Under the pieces are notes generated by a model. The model did no database searches and had not been told where the DNA came from. It saw only the letters and a program-made list of their open reading frames with translations. Both the position numbers and the translations under genes were made by a program. A stretch of 64,000 nt of DNA from Porphyridium purpureum. Lineage: Eukaryota > Rhodophyta > Bangiophyceae > Porphyridiales > Porphyridiaceae. This document shows, in pieces, positions 1 to 10,400 of this stretch. The stretch spans positions 248,001 to 312,000 of the forward strand of contig VRMN01000015.1 of the NCBI GenBank assembly GCA_008690995.1, in the 5' to 3' direction. Position 1 is the first letter of the stretch, and each line of letters begins with the position of its first letter.

Positions 1-1592
1 CCTCGAGCGCAATTTCTGTCAGGGCGCCGTCTAGCCCTTCGTACACCTTGCGCAAATCGTCCAGCGTTTCGCACGCGCCGCTACGCACCACCAGCCGCTT
101 GTCTCGGCCGCTGAGTGTAACGTCCACAACCGCTTCAAAGCTGCGAATGATTTGAAGCACCGCATTTGAGTCACTCGGTGAGTCGATGAGGTGGTCTGCA
201 TGTTGAGTTTCCGGTGCCGAATCGACATGTCTGTCAAACAGCAGCGAGTGGATGCCAGCCGTCAGGGCGATTCCTGTACCACTTTGCGTGTGCTGCTGCT
301 GAAGTTGCTGGACACCCGAACCGAGCAAGTTCCGTAGGGTCTGGCGGAGATTGTACGCAGCTTTAGCGCAGGCATACATATGCAACCAATCGTTCGTGCT
401 CGCTTGGTGTTCACGGGCGCGGCGCACCGCGCCGGGAATGTTCTTGAGCATTTTTAGACTGTCGCGAAGTGCTTCAAATGGTGCAGGCTCAACGCCCATC
501 AAGAGCTGGACCGTCGAGTGACGCCTCACGAGTTGTGCATGGTCCGTGAGCGGGCAGCGCATCCACTCGCGAAGTACTTGCGCACCAAGGGCTGACTTTG
601 TACAGTCCAGAATACCACAAAGCGACACGCTTTCCTTGGCGCGGCCCAAGCCGCCCAGCTGCGGGTGTGACTCGGAGCCAAAGATATTTAGCAAGGAAAA
701 CACCTGAGGAGGTATAAGCACCGCGCCATCGAGCTGCAGCGGAAGCACGCGAGCAACTCCGAGCGCCGGATTGGACATGCCCATGCTCGCCTCACCATCT
801 GCTGCAAGTGCAGCGCTTCGTGCCAGCCACAACATCAGTCCACCCACTGCTCGCACTGACACGGCATACGAAGGCTCCGCCAAAATGCTCAAGAGGCACT
901 CACTGCCGGCGTCAGGACTACCTGCGGCAGCAGACATGGTTTGTTTCTGATGCGCAAGCGCCCGCGCCGCAGCGCTCGCAGATGCAGTGGAAAAGGAAGC
1001 ATTTGCAGTAAAGAGAATCGGTGAGCGATCACCACGGTCTGCGTCGCCTTCATCTAAGTTAAACGGCTCCGCGAAGGCGTCATCTTGCGGATTCTCCACC
1101 GTCCTCGACCGAGCTACCACTTTGAGGCCGTCGCGGACCGCGTCCATCAGTGTTTTGTTATTCTGATGAGTGAGAAAAGGAGGAGACAGTCCGGCGAAAC
1201 GTATTTCGGTCAGCATTAAACATCACTCCTTTCGAAGCGGTCGGACAGTGCCATGCAGTCCTGTCTTGGACCAAGCATTCCGCTCAACGGCAAAAAAGCC
1301 AGGACCAGTCATGGTTTTCTGCTTTTCGCTTTGTCAGACGAGGAGGCAAGCGTACCTTGAGCGCAGCTGGGAGCAAAACTGCTGCCACACCGGTCTGCAC
1401 AATGGATGCAGACACGGCCGTGTACACACGGTCCACGGCAGTCTGCATAAATGCGAGCTCGCGCCGAGCATCGCGCCATACGGCCAGCCCCACCGCGTCC
1501 TTGCTCACCACGCACGCCATAATATCCCGCGAATGCTCTGCATGCTCTTCTTGTGCCAGCGGTGCACCACCGCGCGCACCGTCCGCATCCAT
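1..1592 (-). CDS. MSH5: MutS homologue MSH5, 5' half (two exons, runs off the window edge)
   Basis: MSH5 pairs with MSH4 as MutS-gamma, the meiosis-specific clamp that stabilises recombination intermediates for crossovers. Two exons are visible: exon 1 at 1592-1356 (79 codons) and exon 2 from 1162 leftwards off the window (about 387 codons seen). Exon 1 encodes ACVVSKDAVGLAVW, which matches the MSH5 N-terminal segment around LCVLWNSGYLGIAYY. Exon 2 carries VRAVGGLMLWL, LLNIFGSESHPQLGGLG, the MutS lever motif SLCGILDCTKSALGAQVLREW and LKNIPGAVRRAREHQAS; the spacing follows animal MSH5. Neither exon alone aligns to the whole N-terminus, but the two joined do, in the same phase. The start is the ATG at 1592; the frame stays open upstream only to a TTG. 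The ATPase domain lies outside the window. The start region faces GCS1 across 106 bp. MSH4 is the alternative, but the FGSESHP motif favours MSH5. Confidence 0.88.
1163..1355 (-). other. Predicted spliceosomal intron of MSH5 (193 bp)
   Basis: On the minus strand the donor reads CTCAAG/GTACGC (GT at 1355-1354). The acceptor is a pyrimidine-rich run ending CTCACTCATCAG (G at 1163). A branch-like TGCTGAC lies about 50 bases before the acceptor. The joined exons are both phase 0, and removing the intron restores continuous similarity to MSH5. Stops in all useful frames between the exons exclude simple read-through. Confidence 0.8.
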
Positions 1593-1698
1593 TCTCCTCC
1601 CGCTCCTCTTCCCCTTCCGCAAGCTCGTCGACGATCAGCGCGGTTCGCGCCAAGCACTTGGACGCGACGTCTCGACGCGCCTGACGCGTGCATGTCGG
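1593..1698. promoter_or_regulatory. Short divergent promoter between MSH5 and GCS1
   Basis: Only 106 bp separate the two proposed start codons, so both transcripts must start here or within the opposite gene. The MSH5-proximal half is strongly pyrimidine-rich on the plus strand, that is purine-rich in the MSH5 sense. No TATA box is evident. Confidence 0.5.
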
Positions 1699-4281
1699 AT
1701 GGGCATGGCGCGGAGAGCCTGTGCTGTGCGCGTGATCGCGCTGCTAGCGGTGCTGGTGGGCGCGCGATCATGTGTGCTGGCAGATACTCCGCCAAACCAT
1801 CGCAGATGGGGACTGTGGCGGCCGCGGCTCATCGCGGGTGTGCGCAGTAATGTGCGTGACTCGGCTATGTTTGGGATAGGATGGCAGGGCGAAGGCGCCG
1901 TGCGGAGCGCGCTGCGCATGTGCGCGGACGATGGCAGTAATGGCGTCCAGTTCGGATACGTCCGGCACGATGGTCGTGCGTACGCACAGCAAGTTATCGT
2001 GGACGCGCAGCTCCAGATCAAGATGAACATGGACTGGATTCTCGTTGAGCACAAAACCAGAGATCACCTGCCAGCATTTGCGTGGGTGCTGCGCATCACG
2101 GGCGAACACATCGAAACAGAGCAAGACTTACGCTCTGCCTCTGGTGCATCATACGTTTCACTCTTTCTCACAGCGGCCAGCGGTGCCGATGAAGACGACA
2201 TTGAAGGGCAGGAAGAGGAACCACATGTGTTGTCCGAAATTGAGTGTACTGGTCATTCATCGGATGTCTGCATCCAAGGCCAAAGCGGAAGAAGTGTCTC
2301 AGCGCTTACGCCATACAAGCTCATGTACAAGCAGCCCACCTATGGCACGCCGCCCACTCTATCCTTTGCGGCAAGGCCGCCGAAATTAGCGTATCCTGAA
2401 CACATCGTGAGTACGTGGGACGCTTCAATCAGTGCACTTTTGGTCGCAAAAGACGCCAGCAAGCACAGTAAAGGTCCAAGAAGAGACCTTTCGCAACCAG
2501 TAACCGTGCTTGGTGCCTGGGCGCGTGAGCAACAATTCGCGTCTGAGCAGCATGTCCTCAGGTACATGAAGGACGACGGAAGCGGTGTCAGGACGTTGCA
2601 TGCGGATGACCCAGAAGCCGTCGATTCATGCGCAGACGCCAGGACATGCTCAGTCGCTGTGGTACAGCGTGTGCTGGAGCGCGATTTTCGAGTCGAAATC
2701 GTGTTTTCCGAATTCGCTTTCGACGACGAGCTTCTCGTGTCACTGTGTGGGGCGGCGTTAGATGAGCGCATTGAGAGGGCTCGACGTGCGTTCGACGACC
2801 GCTTTCATGCCGTGTTTCGCGGCATTGCGCAGAACTACAAGGCCGGCAGTACCGAGACTCGCATGGCAACGTACGCCTTGTCTAACTTGCTCGGCGGCTT
2901 TGGCTTTTTCCACGGGTCGTCTTGGGTCGAGCGGGAAAACACCGAAATCGCCACCAGCACAGATGCTGGCATTGAGCCAAAAAACAAGTTGGAGACTCGT
3001 GAAGTTGCTCAAGTACTTGGACAAGACGGCAAACTCGCGGCCTTAACACCGCAGAATTTTTTTACGGCGACGCCGTCGCGTGTTGTGTTTCCACGCGGAT
3101 TCTTGTGGGACGAGGGCTTCCACCAGCTGGTCGTCCTGCAATGGGACACTCAGCTAGCTCTAGAAAGTCTGATGTCATGGCTTGGCGTGATTCGGAGCTC
3201 CGGCTGGATTCCGCGAGAGCAGGTACTTGGCTTTGAAGCGCGAGCAGCGTTTCCCAAGCACATTAGCCACCTCATGATTCAAAATCCAAGCGTTGCCAAC
3301 CCGCCTACCATGTTGATGCCGTGGCAAGTGCTCGCCCGGCGGTGCCACAATATGCATCAGGGAACGAAGGAGAATTCGCTCGACCGCGTGCACCCCGAAC
3401 AAGACGCAACATGCTCAGCGGCCACTTGGGAGCACGTAGCCAACGCGCTTGGTCTGCATCTCCGCTGGCTGGATACCAATCAGCGCACGCGCGACGCGTC
3501 GGCCTACCAGTGGAAGGGCCGGAACGAGCGGCACCGCCCGCAAAATGGCCGCAACCCGTTCACCTGGGCATCCGGACTTGACGACTATCCGCGCGCGCGG
3601 GTGCCCAGCGCTCAGGAAAAGCATCTGGATCTGCATACTTGGATGGTCTGGGCGCATTCTGCGATGGTCACCATTACATCGCTTGCAGGACACAGCGAAT
3701 CGTCTGTTGACGCACTCAAGCGACGCGCTGACGAGTTGAAAAGCATGATGGAAACGCAGTTTGGAGGGGGTTCGGATCGCCATGGCCTTTTGTTCGACTT
3801 GGATCGTGACGGCGCACAGATTGAGCACGTTGGTTACGTCAGTCTTTTCCCCTTAATGCTAGGGGTGCTGCCGCACGACTCACCGCGCGTAGGCGCGGCG
3901 CTAGCCGCGATGCAAGATCCAGAACAGCTCTGGAGCGTGGCAGGCATCCGCTCGCTTTCAAAATCGGACGACTACTACTTGAAAGGTGATCAGTACTGGA
4001 CGGGACCCGTGTGGATCCCGATCAATTATCTGCTGCTTGGTGCTTTGCACAACAAGTACGCCGCATATCCCGGACCATACCGTGAGCGCGCGCGTGCGCT
4101 CTACGATGATTTACGGCGAACAATTGTGACCAACATGGCGCGCAACTTTGAACAGCAAAGCACGCTGTTCGAGAATTACAATGATCGGACTGGCGATGGC
4201 CAAAAGGGCCGCCTTTTCACTGGCTGGTCCTCGCTGATCGTGCTCATTATGGCTGAAGAGTACGAAGGACTGATTGTATAG
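1699..4281 (+). CDS. GCS1: Mannosyl-oligosaccharide glucosidase (ER glucosidase I, GH63)
   Basis: Removes the outermost alpha-1,2-glucose from the newly transferred Glc3Man9GlcNAc2 N-glycan in the ER lumen, the first trimming step of N-glycan processing. The protein is 860 aa. It begins with a short basic stretch and a hydrophobic segment (VRVIALLAVLVGARSCVLA, about residues 10-30), a signal anchor or signal peptide. Family landmarks are FPRGFLWDEGFHQLVVLQWD (about residues 463-482, with the putative general acid Asp of WDEGF), KSDDYYLKGDQYWTGPVW, and the C-terminal TLFENYNDRTGDG with the putative catalytic Glu. Length fits the family. The reading frame stays open far upstream to 1357, but that part is antisense to MSH5 exon 1 and starts with TTG; the ATG at 1699 places the signal segment at the N-terminus. 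The gene converges on uvrC, with 24 bp between the stops. Confidence 0.93.
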   Translation: MGMARRACAVRVIALLAVLVGARSCVLADTPPNHRRWGLWRPRLIAGVRSNVRDSAMFGIGWQGEGAVRSALRMCADDGSNGVQFGYVRHDGRAYAQQVIVDAQLQIKMNMDWILVEHKTRDHLPAFAWVLRITGEHIETEQDLRSASGASYVSLFLTAASGADEDDIEGQEEEPHVLSEIECTGHSSDVCIQGQSGRSVSALTPYKLMYKQPTYGTPPTLSFAARPPKLAYPEHIVSTWDASISALLVAKDASKHSKGPRRDLSQPVTVLGAWAREQQFASEQHVLRYMKDDGSGVRTLHADDPEAVDSCADARTCSVAVVQRVLERDFRVEIVFSEFAFDDELLVSLCGAALDERIERARRAFDDRFHAVFRGIAQNYKAGSTETRMATYALSNLLGGFGFFHGSSWVERENTEIATSTDAGIEPKNKLETREVAQVLGQDGKLAALTPQNFFTATPSRVVFPRGFLWDEGFHQLVVLQWDTQLALESLMSWLGVIRSSGWIPREQVLGFEARAAFPKHISHLMIQNPSVANPPTMLMPWQVLARRCHNMHQGTKENSLDRVHPEQDATCSAATWEHVANALGLHLRWLDTNQRTRDASAYQWKGRNERHRPQNGRNPFTWASGLDDYPRARVPSAQEKHLDLHTWMVWAHSAMVTITSLAGHSESSVDALKRRADELKSMMETQFGGGSDRHGLLFDLDRDGAQIEHVGYVSLFPLMLGVLPHDSPRVGAALAAMQDPEQLWSVAGIRSLSKSDDYYLKGDQYWTGPVWIPINYLLLGALHNKYAAYPGPYRERARALYDDLRRTIVTNMARNFEQQSTLFENYNDRTGDGQKGRLFTGWSSLIVLIMAEEYEGLIV

Positions 4282-4305
4282 TACCGAAAAAATGAATATG
4301 CACTT

Positions 4306-6576
4306 TCACTTGTCGAGCGAAAGGCGAAGCGCGACGCGCTCGGCCAAAGCTCGTGAAATGCCCGGAACCTGACTTATGTCATCGACCTTTGCCAACTGCA
4401 GTTTCTTGATGTTCCCCTCAAATGCTTGAAGGAGCGCATGTGTTCGCTTAGGCCCAAGCCCCGTAATGTCTTCAAGCACCGAGCTGCTCAGCGCCGTTTT
4501 CTCTCGTATTCGGCGGTGCGTTGTTATAGCCTTACGGTGCGCCTCGTCGCGAATGCGGCAAAGAAGCATCACACCGGGACGCAGAAGCACGGATCCAGAG
4601 CTATCCAGGTTGATGGGTTCCGATGCTTCGTGGCGGAAGACTTGTTCTTCCTTTTTCGCGAGGCCAAGCAGCACAACTTGAGCGGGGCATAACAAGCCGA
4701 GCTCGTCCACGAGGACGCCATGAGCTGCGCTCAGCTGCCCCTTTCCGCCATCCACTAAAATTAGGTCCGGAAGATCTTGTTCGATGAGCGCGCGCTTCTT
4801 CGAATCAGATAGCAGACGGAGATCCGCAAATCGGCGGCGCAGCGCCTCGCGCATGCTTTCATAGTCGTCAGGCTCACCCAAAGACGACGAGCGCGTCCCG
4901 AGACGATACGTACGTGATGAGCGCGGTACGAGCTGACCGTCCACGAATCTTACACAGGATGCAACACAGTGTGTACCAGACAAATGACTTATGTCAAAGC
5001 ATTCAATAACAAGGGGCTTTGCACGTGAATCGCCTTCTTGACTGTCAGCCGACTGTCCAAAGCTCCCGGAAATCGTATCCCCAAACGTTTCGTGAATCAT
5101 CGAAGAAAGGTCTTGCAGCCTGGTTCCAACCATCGCCGAGCCGCTTTCTTCCTCTTCGAGGTCGAGGTCGGCATTGCAGCGCGCTGTTTCAAACATGTCA
5201 TGAAACGCCGGGGGCACCTTACTAGCACTTGCGATGATCAAGGCAGGCGTCGGGTTCGCGCTCGCAGATTCGCCGGCCGAACGACCACATAGTAAGGCCA
5301 GGGATGCAAGCAACGTGCCCGAGTTTGCTGGGCGCGTATCCGAGAGGATGACGGGAGGGACATAAATGTTTCCTTCTCCATCAGCGCTTTCTAAATAATG
5401 ATTCTGCAGGACTTGCTGGACGGCTTGCTCCACCAGCGCTCGCTTCTCCTTTGTGCTACTCCGACCGAAAAATGTTTCTGCAAGCGCCGGACCGGGTGCG
5501 GAGCAGTATCGCAAACTGCTCAGAATGCGTCCTGCGCGCACCTGCATAATTTGAACCAGCACTGTGTTATTGGACGAGACGAGCCTCGCGGTCACAAGAT
5601 CTGCGGCGAGCTCTGGGTCTGGTGACACGACGCTCTTCACGGACTGCGCACCTGGAAGCACCAACAGCAAATTATTGCGCTGGTCTCGAATACGTGCAGC
5701 CCGCTCAAAGTCGCAGAGAGCAGCCGCAGCAGCCATTTGAGCATTGAGATCGGACACAACTTTTTCGATGCGGCCTTGCAGCACTAGCTCGGCTTGCTTG
5801 ACACGCTCTCGGTACGTAGTGGCGGAGATGAGTTGCTGGCATACGCCTGGACAGCGCCCTAGGTCATAATTCAAGCACGGACGGTCCTTGAACAATGGCT
5901 TTTCGCGCTGGCGGAGCGCAAACAGCGACGTGACCACCTTGAGCAGCTTCTGGACTTGAGCAGAGTCCACGAACGGGCCATACAGAACGTCTGACCCCAG
6001 AGGCGAGCTGCGGACGGCGCGGCGGCGGCGGATGAGCTTGAGGTGTGGGTATTCTTCCGAGTAGGTGATGCAGATATACGGAAAGCGCTTGTCATCCTTG
6101 AGCAGTATGTTGAACTGTGGCTGCTTTGTTCGAACGAGTTGCGACTCGAGAACGAGCGCTGCCTCCTCACTGGCTGTGACCATATATCGCACGTCCCTCA
6201 CGCGCCGCATGAGCTGCACAGTTTTCACCTCACTAGGGTGCGGAGTCAGGTACGTCAAAAGCCGTGAACGCAGGTTCTTTGCCTTGCCCACGTATAAAAC
6301 CTCCTGTTGAACTGACTCAGACTCCACTCCTGGTACTCGAGATTCACCGACAAACAAGTAACATCCTGGCCGCTCCGGGGCGCGCTTTATCTTTTCTCCA
6401 AGCTCAACCGCCGCCGCATCGCTTCGTTCGTCATTTGCGCTCGCCAGCTTGGCCGTCGTGCTGGTGCCCGTGCGCGCGCGAGCGTGACTACTCGCATAAC
6501 TACAGAGCAGGCGCCTGCGGGCTCGCGCGTGCGCTGTCGTAGTGGTGCGCAGAACACGAATGAAGCACGGCGACAT
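4306..6576 (-). CDS. uvrC: Excinuclease ABC subunit C (UvrC), probably organelle-targeted
   Basis: UvrC makes the two incisions in bacterial-type nucleotide excision repair after UvrA/UvrB find the lesion. The protein is 756 aa, longer than bacterial UvrC (about 600) because of a leader and inserts. Order of parts: residues 1-60 are a Ser/Thr/Arg/Ala-rich leader starting MSPCFIRVLRTTTT, whose early Phe resembles red-algal plastid transit peptides; GIY-YIG nuclease at about 70-157 (PGCYLF, LYVGKAKNLRSRL, catalytic-type Glu in ALVLESQL); UvrB-binding UVR motif at about 280-300 (ALCDFERAARIRDQR); RNase H-like second nuclease at about 524-612 (VIECFDISHLSG, LVDGGKGQLSAAHG); tandem helix-hairpin-helix at about 700-755 (ITGLGPKRTHALL, VPGISRALAERVA). 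All key motifs appear intact, so it should be active. An upstream in-frame TTG at 6696 extends the frame but lacks ATG. Plastid targeting is inferred; mitochondrial is possible. Confidence 0.93.
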   Translation of the reverse strand: MSPCFIRVLRTTTTAHARARRRLLCSYASSHARARTGTSTTAKLASANDERSDAAAVELGEKIKRAPERPGCYLFVGESRVPGVESESVQQEVLYVGKAKNLRSRLLTYLTPHPSEVKTVQLMRRVRDVRYMVTASEEAALVLESQLVRTKQPQFNILLKDDKRFPYICITYSEEYPHLKLIRRRRAVRSSPLGSDVLYGPFVDSAQVQKLLKVVTSLFALRQREKPLFKDRPCLNYDLGRCPGVCQQLISATTYRERVKQAELVLQGRIEKVVSDLNAQMAAAAALCDFERAARIRDQRNNLLLVLPGAQSVKSVVSPDPELAADLVTARLVSSNNTVLVQIMQVRAGRILSSLRYCSAPGPALAETFFGRSSTKEKRALVEQAVQQVLQNHYLESADGEGNIYVPPVILSDTRPANSGTLLASLALLCGRSAGESASANPTPALIIASASKVPPAFHDMFETARCNADLDLEEEESGSAMVGTRLQDLSSMIHETFGDTISGSFGQSADSQEGDSRAKPLVIECFDISHLSGTHCVASCVRFVDGQLVPRSSRTYRLGTRSSSLGEPDDYESMREALRRRFADLRLLSDSKKRALIEQDLPDLILVDGGKGQLSAAHGVLVDELGLLCPAQVVLLGLAKKEEQVFRHEASEPINLDSSGSVLLRPGVMLLCRIRDEAHRKAITTHRRIREKTALSSSVLEDITGLGPKRTHALLQAFEGNIKKLQLAKVDDISQVPGISRALAERVALRLSLDK

Positions 6577-7480
6577 CAATACCGCAGTCGAATAGCCAGG
6601 CCAAAGAGTGTCTGTTCGCGGAGTCTTCGACGGGTAACTCGCAATGGGGCAACAATCGACGAAAAAATAAAAAAGTGGCTTTTCTCCATGCTCCAATTGT
6701 CACAAGTGACGCGAGGTGTACCGCCGAATACCTCTTACCCACGCAACACCAAATACGTATAAGATAAGAATACGTGTAGGAAGGAAGAGTAGGCACCGGC
6801 AGAAGAAGATCATCAAAAGGGAGTCTGGCGCAGAACGGCCTCAGACAAATAGCTTGGCACAATCGCCCGGTGCGGACGCACCCGCGATCCAATCGCTAGC
6901 CCCCCGCAACAATCCCTTGTGCCGTCAAGCACGTGTGGTGAGCCCTGGGGGTTCTTCGGTCTTTTCTTCTGTCCGGGGCCATTAACGACACCAATAGAAA
7001 TGGAAAACTTCGATCCACGCAAAGAAGGTCAACTCGGCTGTGAGCGGAATAAGCGTCCGAACGATTGTCAGCTGTAAATCAAGCCACCAAACTGTGGCAA
7101 CACAAGGAAGATAAGTTTTTTCAGAGCTTGAAATTCTTATGATGATTAAAATAAATTTTACTCGTAGCTTAATCAACAGCGGTCAGAACAGCAGCAACAC
7201 TGCCTGCCGAGCAAGCGAAGGTGCCGCGTCCGACGCTCGCCTACGAGATCGCGCATTTTATTTAGTGACGATGCAGCACCGTCGGCCTCAACGTCCACAC
7301 AGCGCCTGAACCATGCGCGCGCAATAATGTTTGTAACTTGCTTATGCACGTTACTCTATTTACGAAGCCGAAGCGACGAACACACTCCTTTTACGGTCGC
7401 CTGTGGATCGCCCCCATCTTCCGCGAGATCTAACAGCTCTGAGCTGCCGAGCATTGCATCACGCATTCAAGTAAAATTCT
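6577..7480. other. Intergenic region upstream of uvrC
   Basis: About 900 bp between uvrC and the first recognisable transposon remains. It should contain the uvrC promoter on the minus strand. It becomes AT-richer around 7,080-7,160. I see no convincing ORF, RNA gene or repeat. Confidence 0.4.
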
Positions 7481-7499
7481 GCCTCTGCAAGGCTTAGTC

Positions 7500-10400
7500 A
7501 ATGCGTCCGCTAGTATTTCCTCGGTTTTGCAGTAGCCGATGCTCACCTTTCCACTTTTCGCCAGGTCATACACAAAAAAGGCGTATATTGACGTGCCGTG
7601 ACCTCCTAGCTTTGCCTCATTCCGTGTTCACCAACACCATGGTGACCGTGATGTCTTGCAGGACAGTAATCTTTACATCTTTTCCTCGGCTTCTCAGCAT
7701 GTCACCCGACTACAGTCCTTTACCAATGCTATCACGCAGATCCACAAGCTCTGCTTTGGTCGAGCTCTTCGCGTTCATCTTCTATTTCAGGCTCGAGCTG
7801 AATGCTACACTTTTGCCCATCATGATGGTGCAGCCAACGTGGTTTTTGCACTCGTGATGCGACGCGAATGGTGCGTCGACATATATGCGCATCCTGCCAT
7901 CCACTGCTCTCAACGTCAATGTAAGATCCCGTGATACATTGAGATACCGCAATTTTCTGAGCAGCTTGCCTCTGTCATCTTCCATTGGCGAGTGCACTCT
8001 TGTCGCCAGGAACAAGACCGCGATGAGCACATCCGGTCTAGCGCGTTTTGCCATGCACGGTATTCTGCCGACCGCAGTATGGAACTACTGTGCGTCTTCA
8101 ACAGACAATAATTTTGCTTCCGCCAAGGCGAAAGGTTGCTCGCCGTCGGAATGCTTGCTTTGCCATACCTGAGTGGTCCTCCGATATCCTGTGCAGGTAT
8201 CCTTCCATGCCTACCTTCACGTGATGCGCGCACGTGGAGTCAAATGATATGCCCAAATAGTCAACCATCTTGCCGCGCCTTCCCTTGACCTTGGGATACA
8301 TGAATATTAGTTGGCACGCGACCTCGTCGATCAGGCCTTCACCTGTTTCCAAAAGTTTAACGCTGTCGACGTGGATCAAGGCGTAGGCTACTCTGTCCTT
8401 CGTGGATCCCCAAAAGGCACTCATCGTAAGGATTCGAGACAAACCCGATGCCCTCCAGCTCTTTTCGCCACAGATGGTTGTGCCATTGTTTCCATGCATC
8501 GGTGCAACCATAAAGGGCACGCTTCAGCGTGCATTTCAATTCAATTTAATGAACGAAATCACGATACATAGGGTCGATGGCCGCTGGATACGTAGCTAGC
8601 CTACCCCTTCTGCACAAGTACATTTGTTGGCCGGAGGTTGGCAGCTCCATATTCAAGAAAGCGCCAGGGAAGTCAATGGTCGCCACTGCAGCGTTCACGT
8701 TCGCCGCCTCGCTGGCAAGCAGTGACACGGAATCCAGGGTTACACTTGGAGATGAAAAATCGGGATGGACCTCTCTGATCTGTTCGTTGCCGCCCGCGAC
8801 CATCCTTGATTCCACCCTCTCAAACTCACCATCTGCACCATACCTTTTCCGTTCCAAACAGAAATGAAGGAATGGTGCTCCGCCGGTCTTCGCGTTCGGT
8901 CACTCATTCGCACGAGCAAGAGCTCGTCCATCCCTTTGCTTGCCATCCGACGTAGCTCAGACAATATGGCCTTGAGCACGATATCCAAATTCTTCTGTAC
9001 AGCTCGCCAGACGTTTGTATGATACGCGTAGACCATTTTCCCCCTCCCTAGCTCCGTTGGCGCTCGCGAGTCCGCTTTTCACTTTCGTTCATGCCTCGCA
9101 ACCTTTCTACTTTTCTTGGCGGGTCCAGTTGCTTGGTTTTGCGGCGTTTTGTTCCATATCCACGACAGGCGCACCGATCTGCGAATGACCTTGCTCGGCG
9201 GCTGCTCTTTAGCTTGCATATCTTCAGCCGCATTTTTTCCTTCTCCTGTATGCGCTAGCGGTGCTGATGGCATTTCGATAGAGCGCTCATTCGCAGCTAC
9301 GCATTTTGGTGTCACGTCGGTCGCGCCTATTTTATACCAACTCAGCAGTGGCGCGTTAGAATATTCTGCGGCGCTGTTTCCAGGCTCCTTGTTCTCGACC
9401 AACTAAGCTTTTCGCTCTTCCAGCAATTTGATCCTGTCGTCCAGTGCTTGTACCTTCACTCGCGGGTCGCATTCTTTCTGAGGACTCTGTGGTCCGGCGT
9501 CTTGAATCCAACCATGGGTCATGATGCTGGATCCCGGGTCTCATCTACCGGCTGTGTTGGTCTCACAGTACTGACGTCAAGTATTTTAGTGGCATCTTGG
9601 GGCACTGACCCATCTGCGAGGGAGACTTCTTGATTCATCATGCTGCAGTCCAGAGTGCGGAATGCGAACCAATGGCTCTTGCGCTGGCTGTTTGACTTTG
9701 CCTACGACGTCGATCGGGTCTGTTTGTGCCGTGTCTGCCTCTACATTGCCCGCTGCGGGAGCTACAGCATGTTTTCGTGATTGAACAGGCTTGTCGGTGT
9801 ACTCGACAAGCGCCTCAGGAACGTTAAAGTCTGCCATGTAATCGTCGTCGTCATAGCCTCTTCAATCATCGCCACGGGTCATCCGTTCCCCAATATCTCC
9901 ATTGTCCTCCGCACGAGATAGTAGCTCCTCATCTGTGCCTGACACACGATGCATGCCGTAGCGATTGGCAATCACACGATCAGGCATGGGTAGTGGCATC
10001 CATCTCTGCCTCACAATGGTCTGGACGCTGTTCAAATTGAGCAGTCTGCAGCCGGTTGCTACGTTCTCCAGCACATGGAGAGCAATGCACCCAATCGTCA
10101 TTTGGGTGCTTGGTGTTGTCTACCGCTGCAGAATTCAATCGCACATAGCTGCCGAACGACGCGGGCAAGTCCCTTCTCACGTTCGGTTTCCTGCCAAAGT
10201 ACACAGCTTGCGATATTTCATCTTTGGCGTCAGACGCTCTAGTGGGCATTGTATTGATCGTGTGCCTTGCATACTTTACTACTCCAGTGAGCGTGGTTTT
10301 AGGCACAGCAGAAAGCACTTTGTAGATCAGCACTCGTACTCTTTCCTTTACCTGACGATTTGCCCTCTCGGCGACAGGTACCGCTTCATCACCAGCAGTA

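Noticed and set aside
1357-1698. N-terminal extension of glucosidase I by 114 residues
   Set aside because: It begins with TTG, lies antisense to MSH5 exon 1, has no similarity, and would bury the signal segment.
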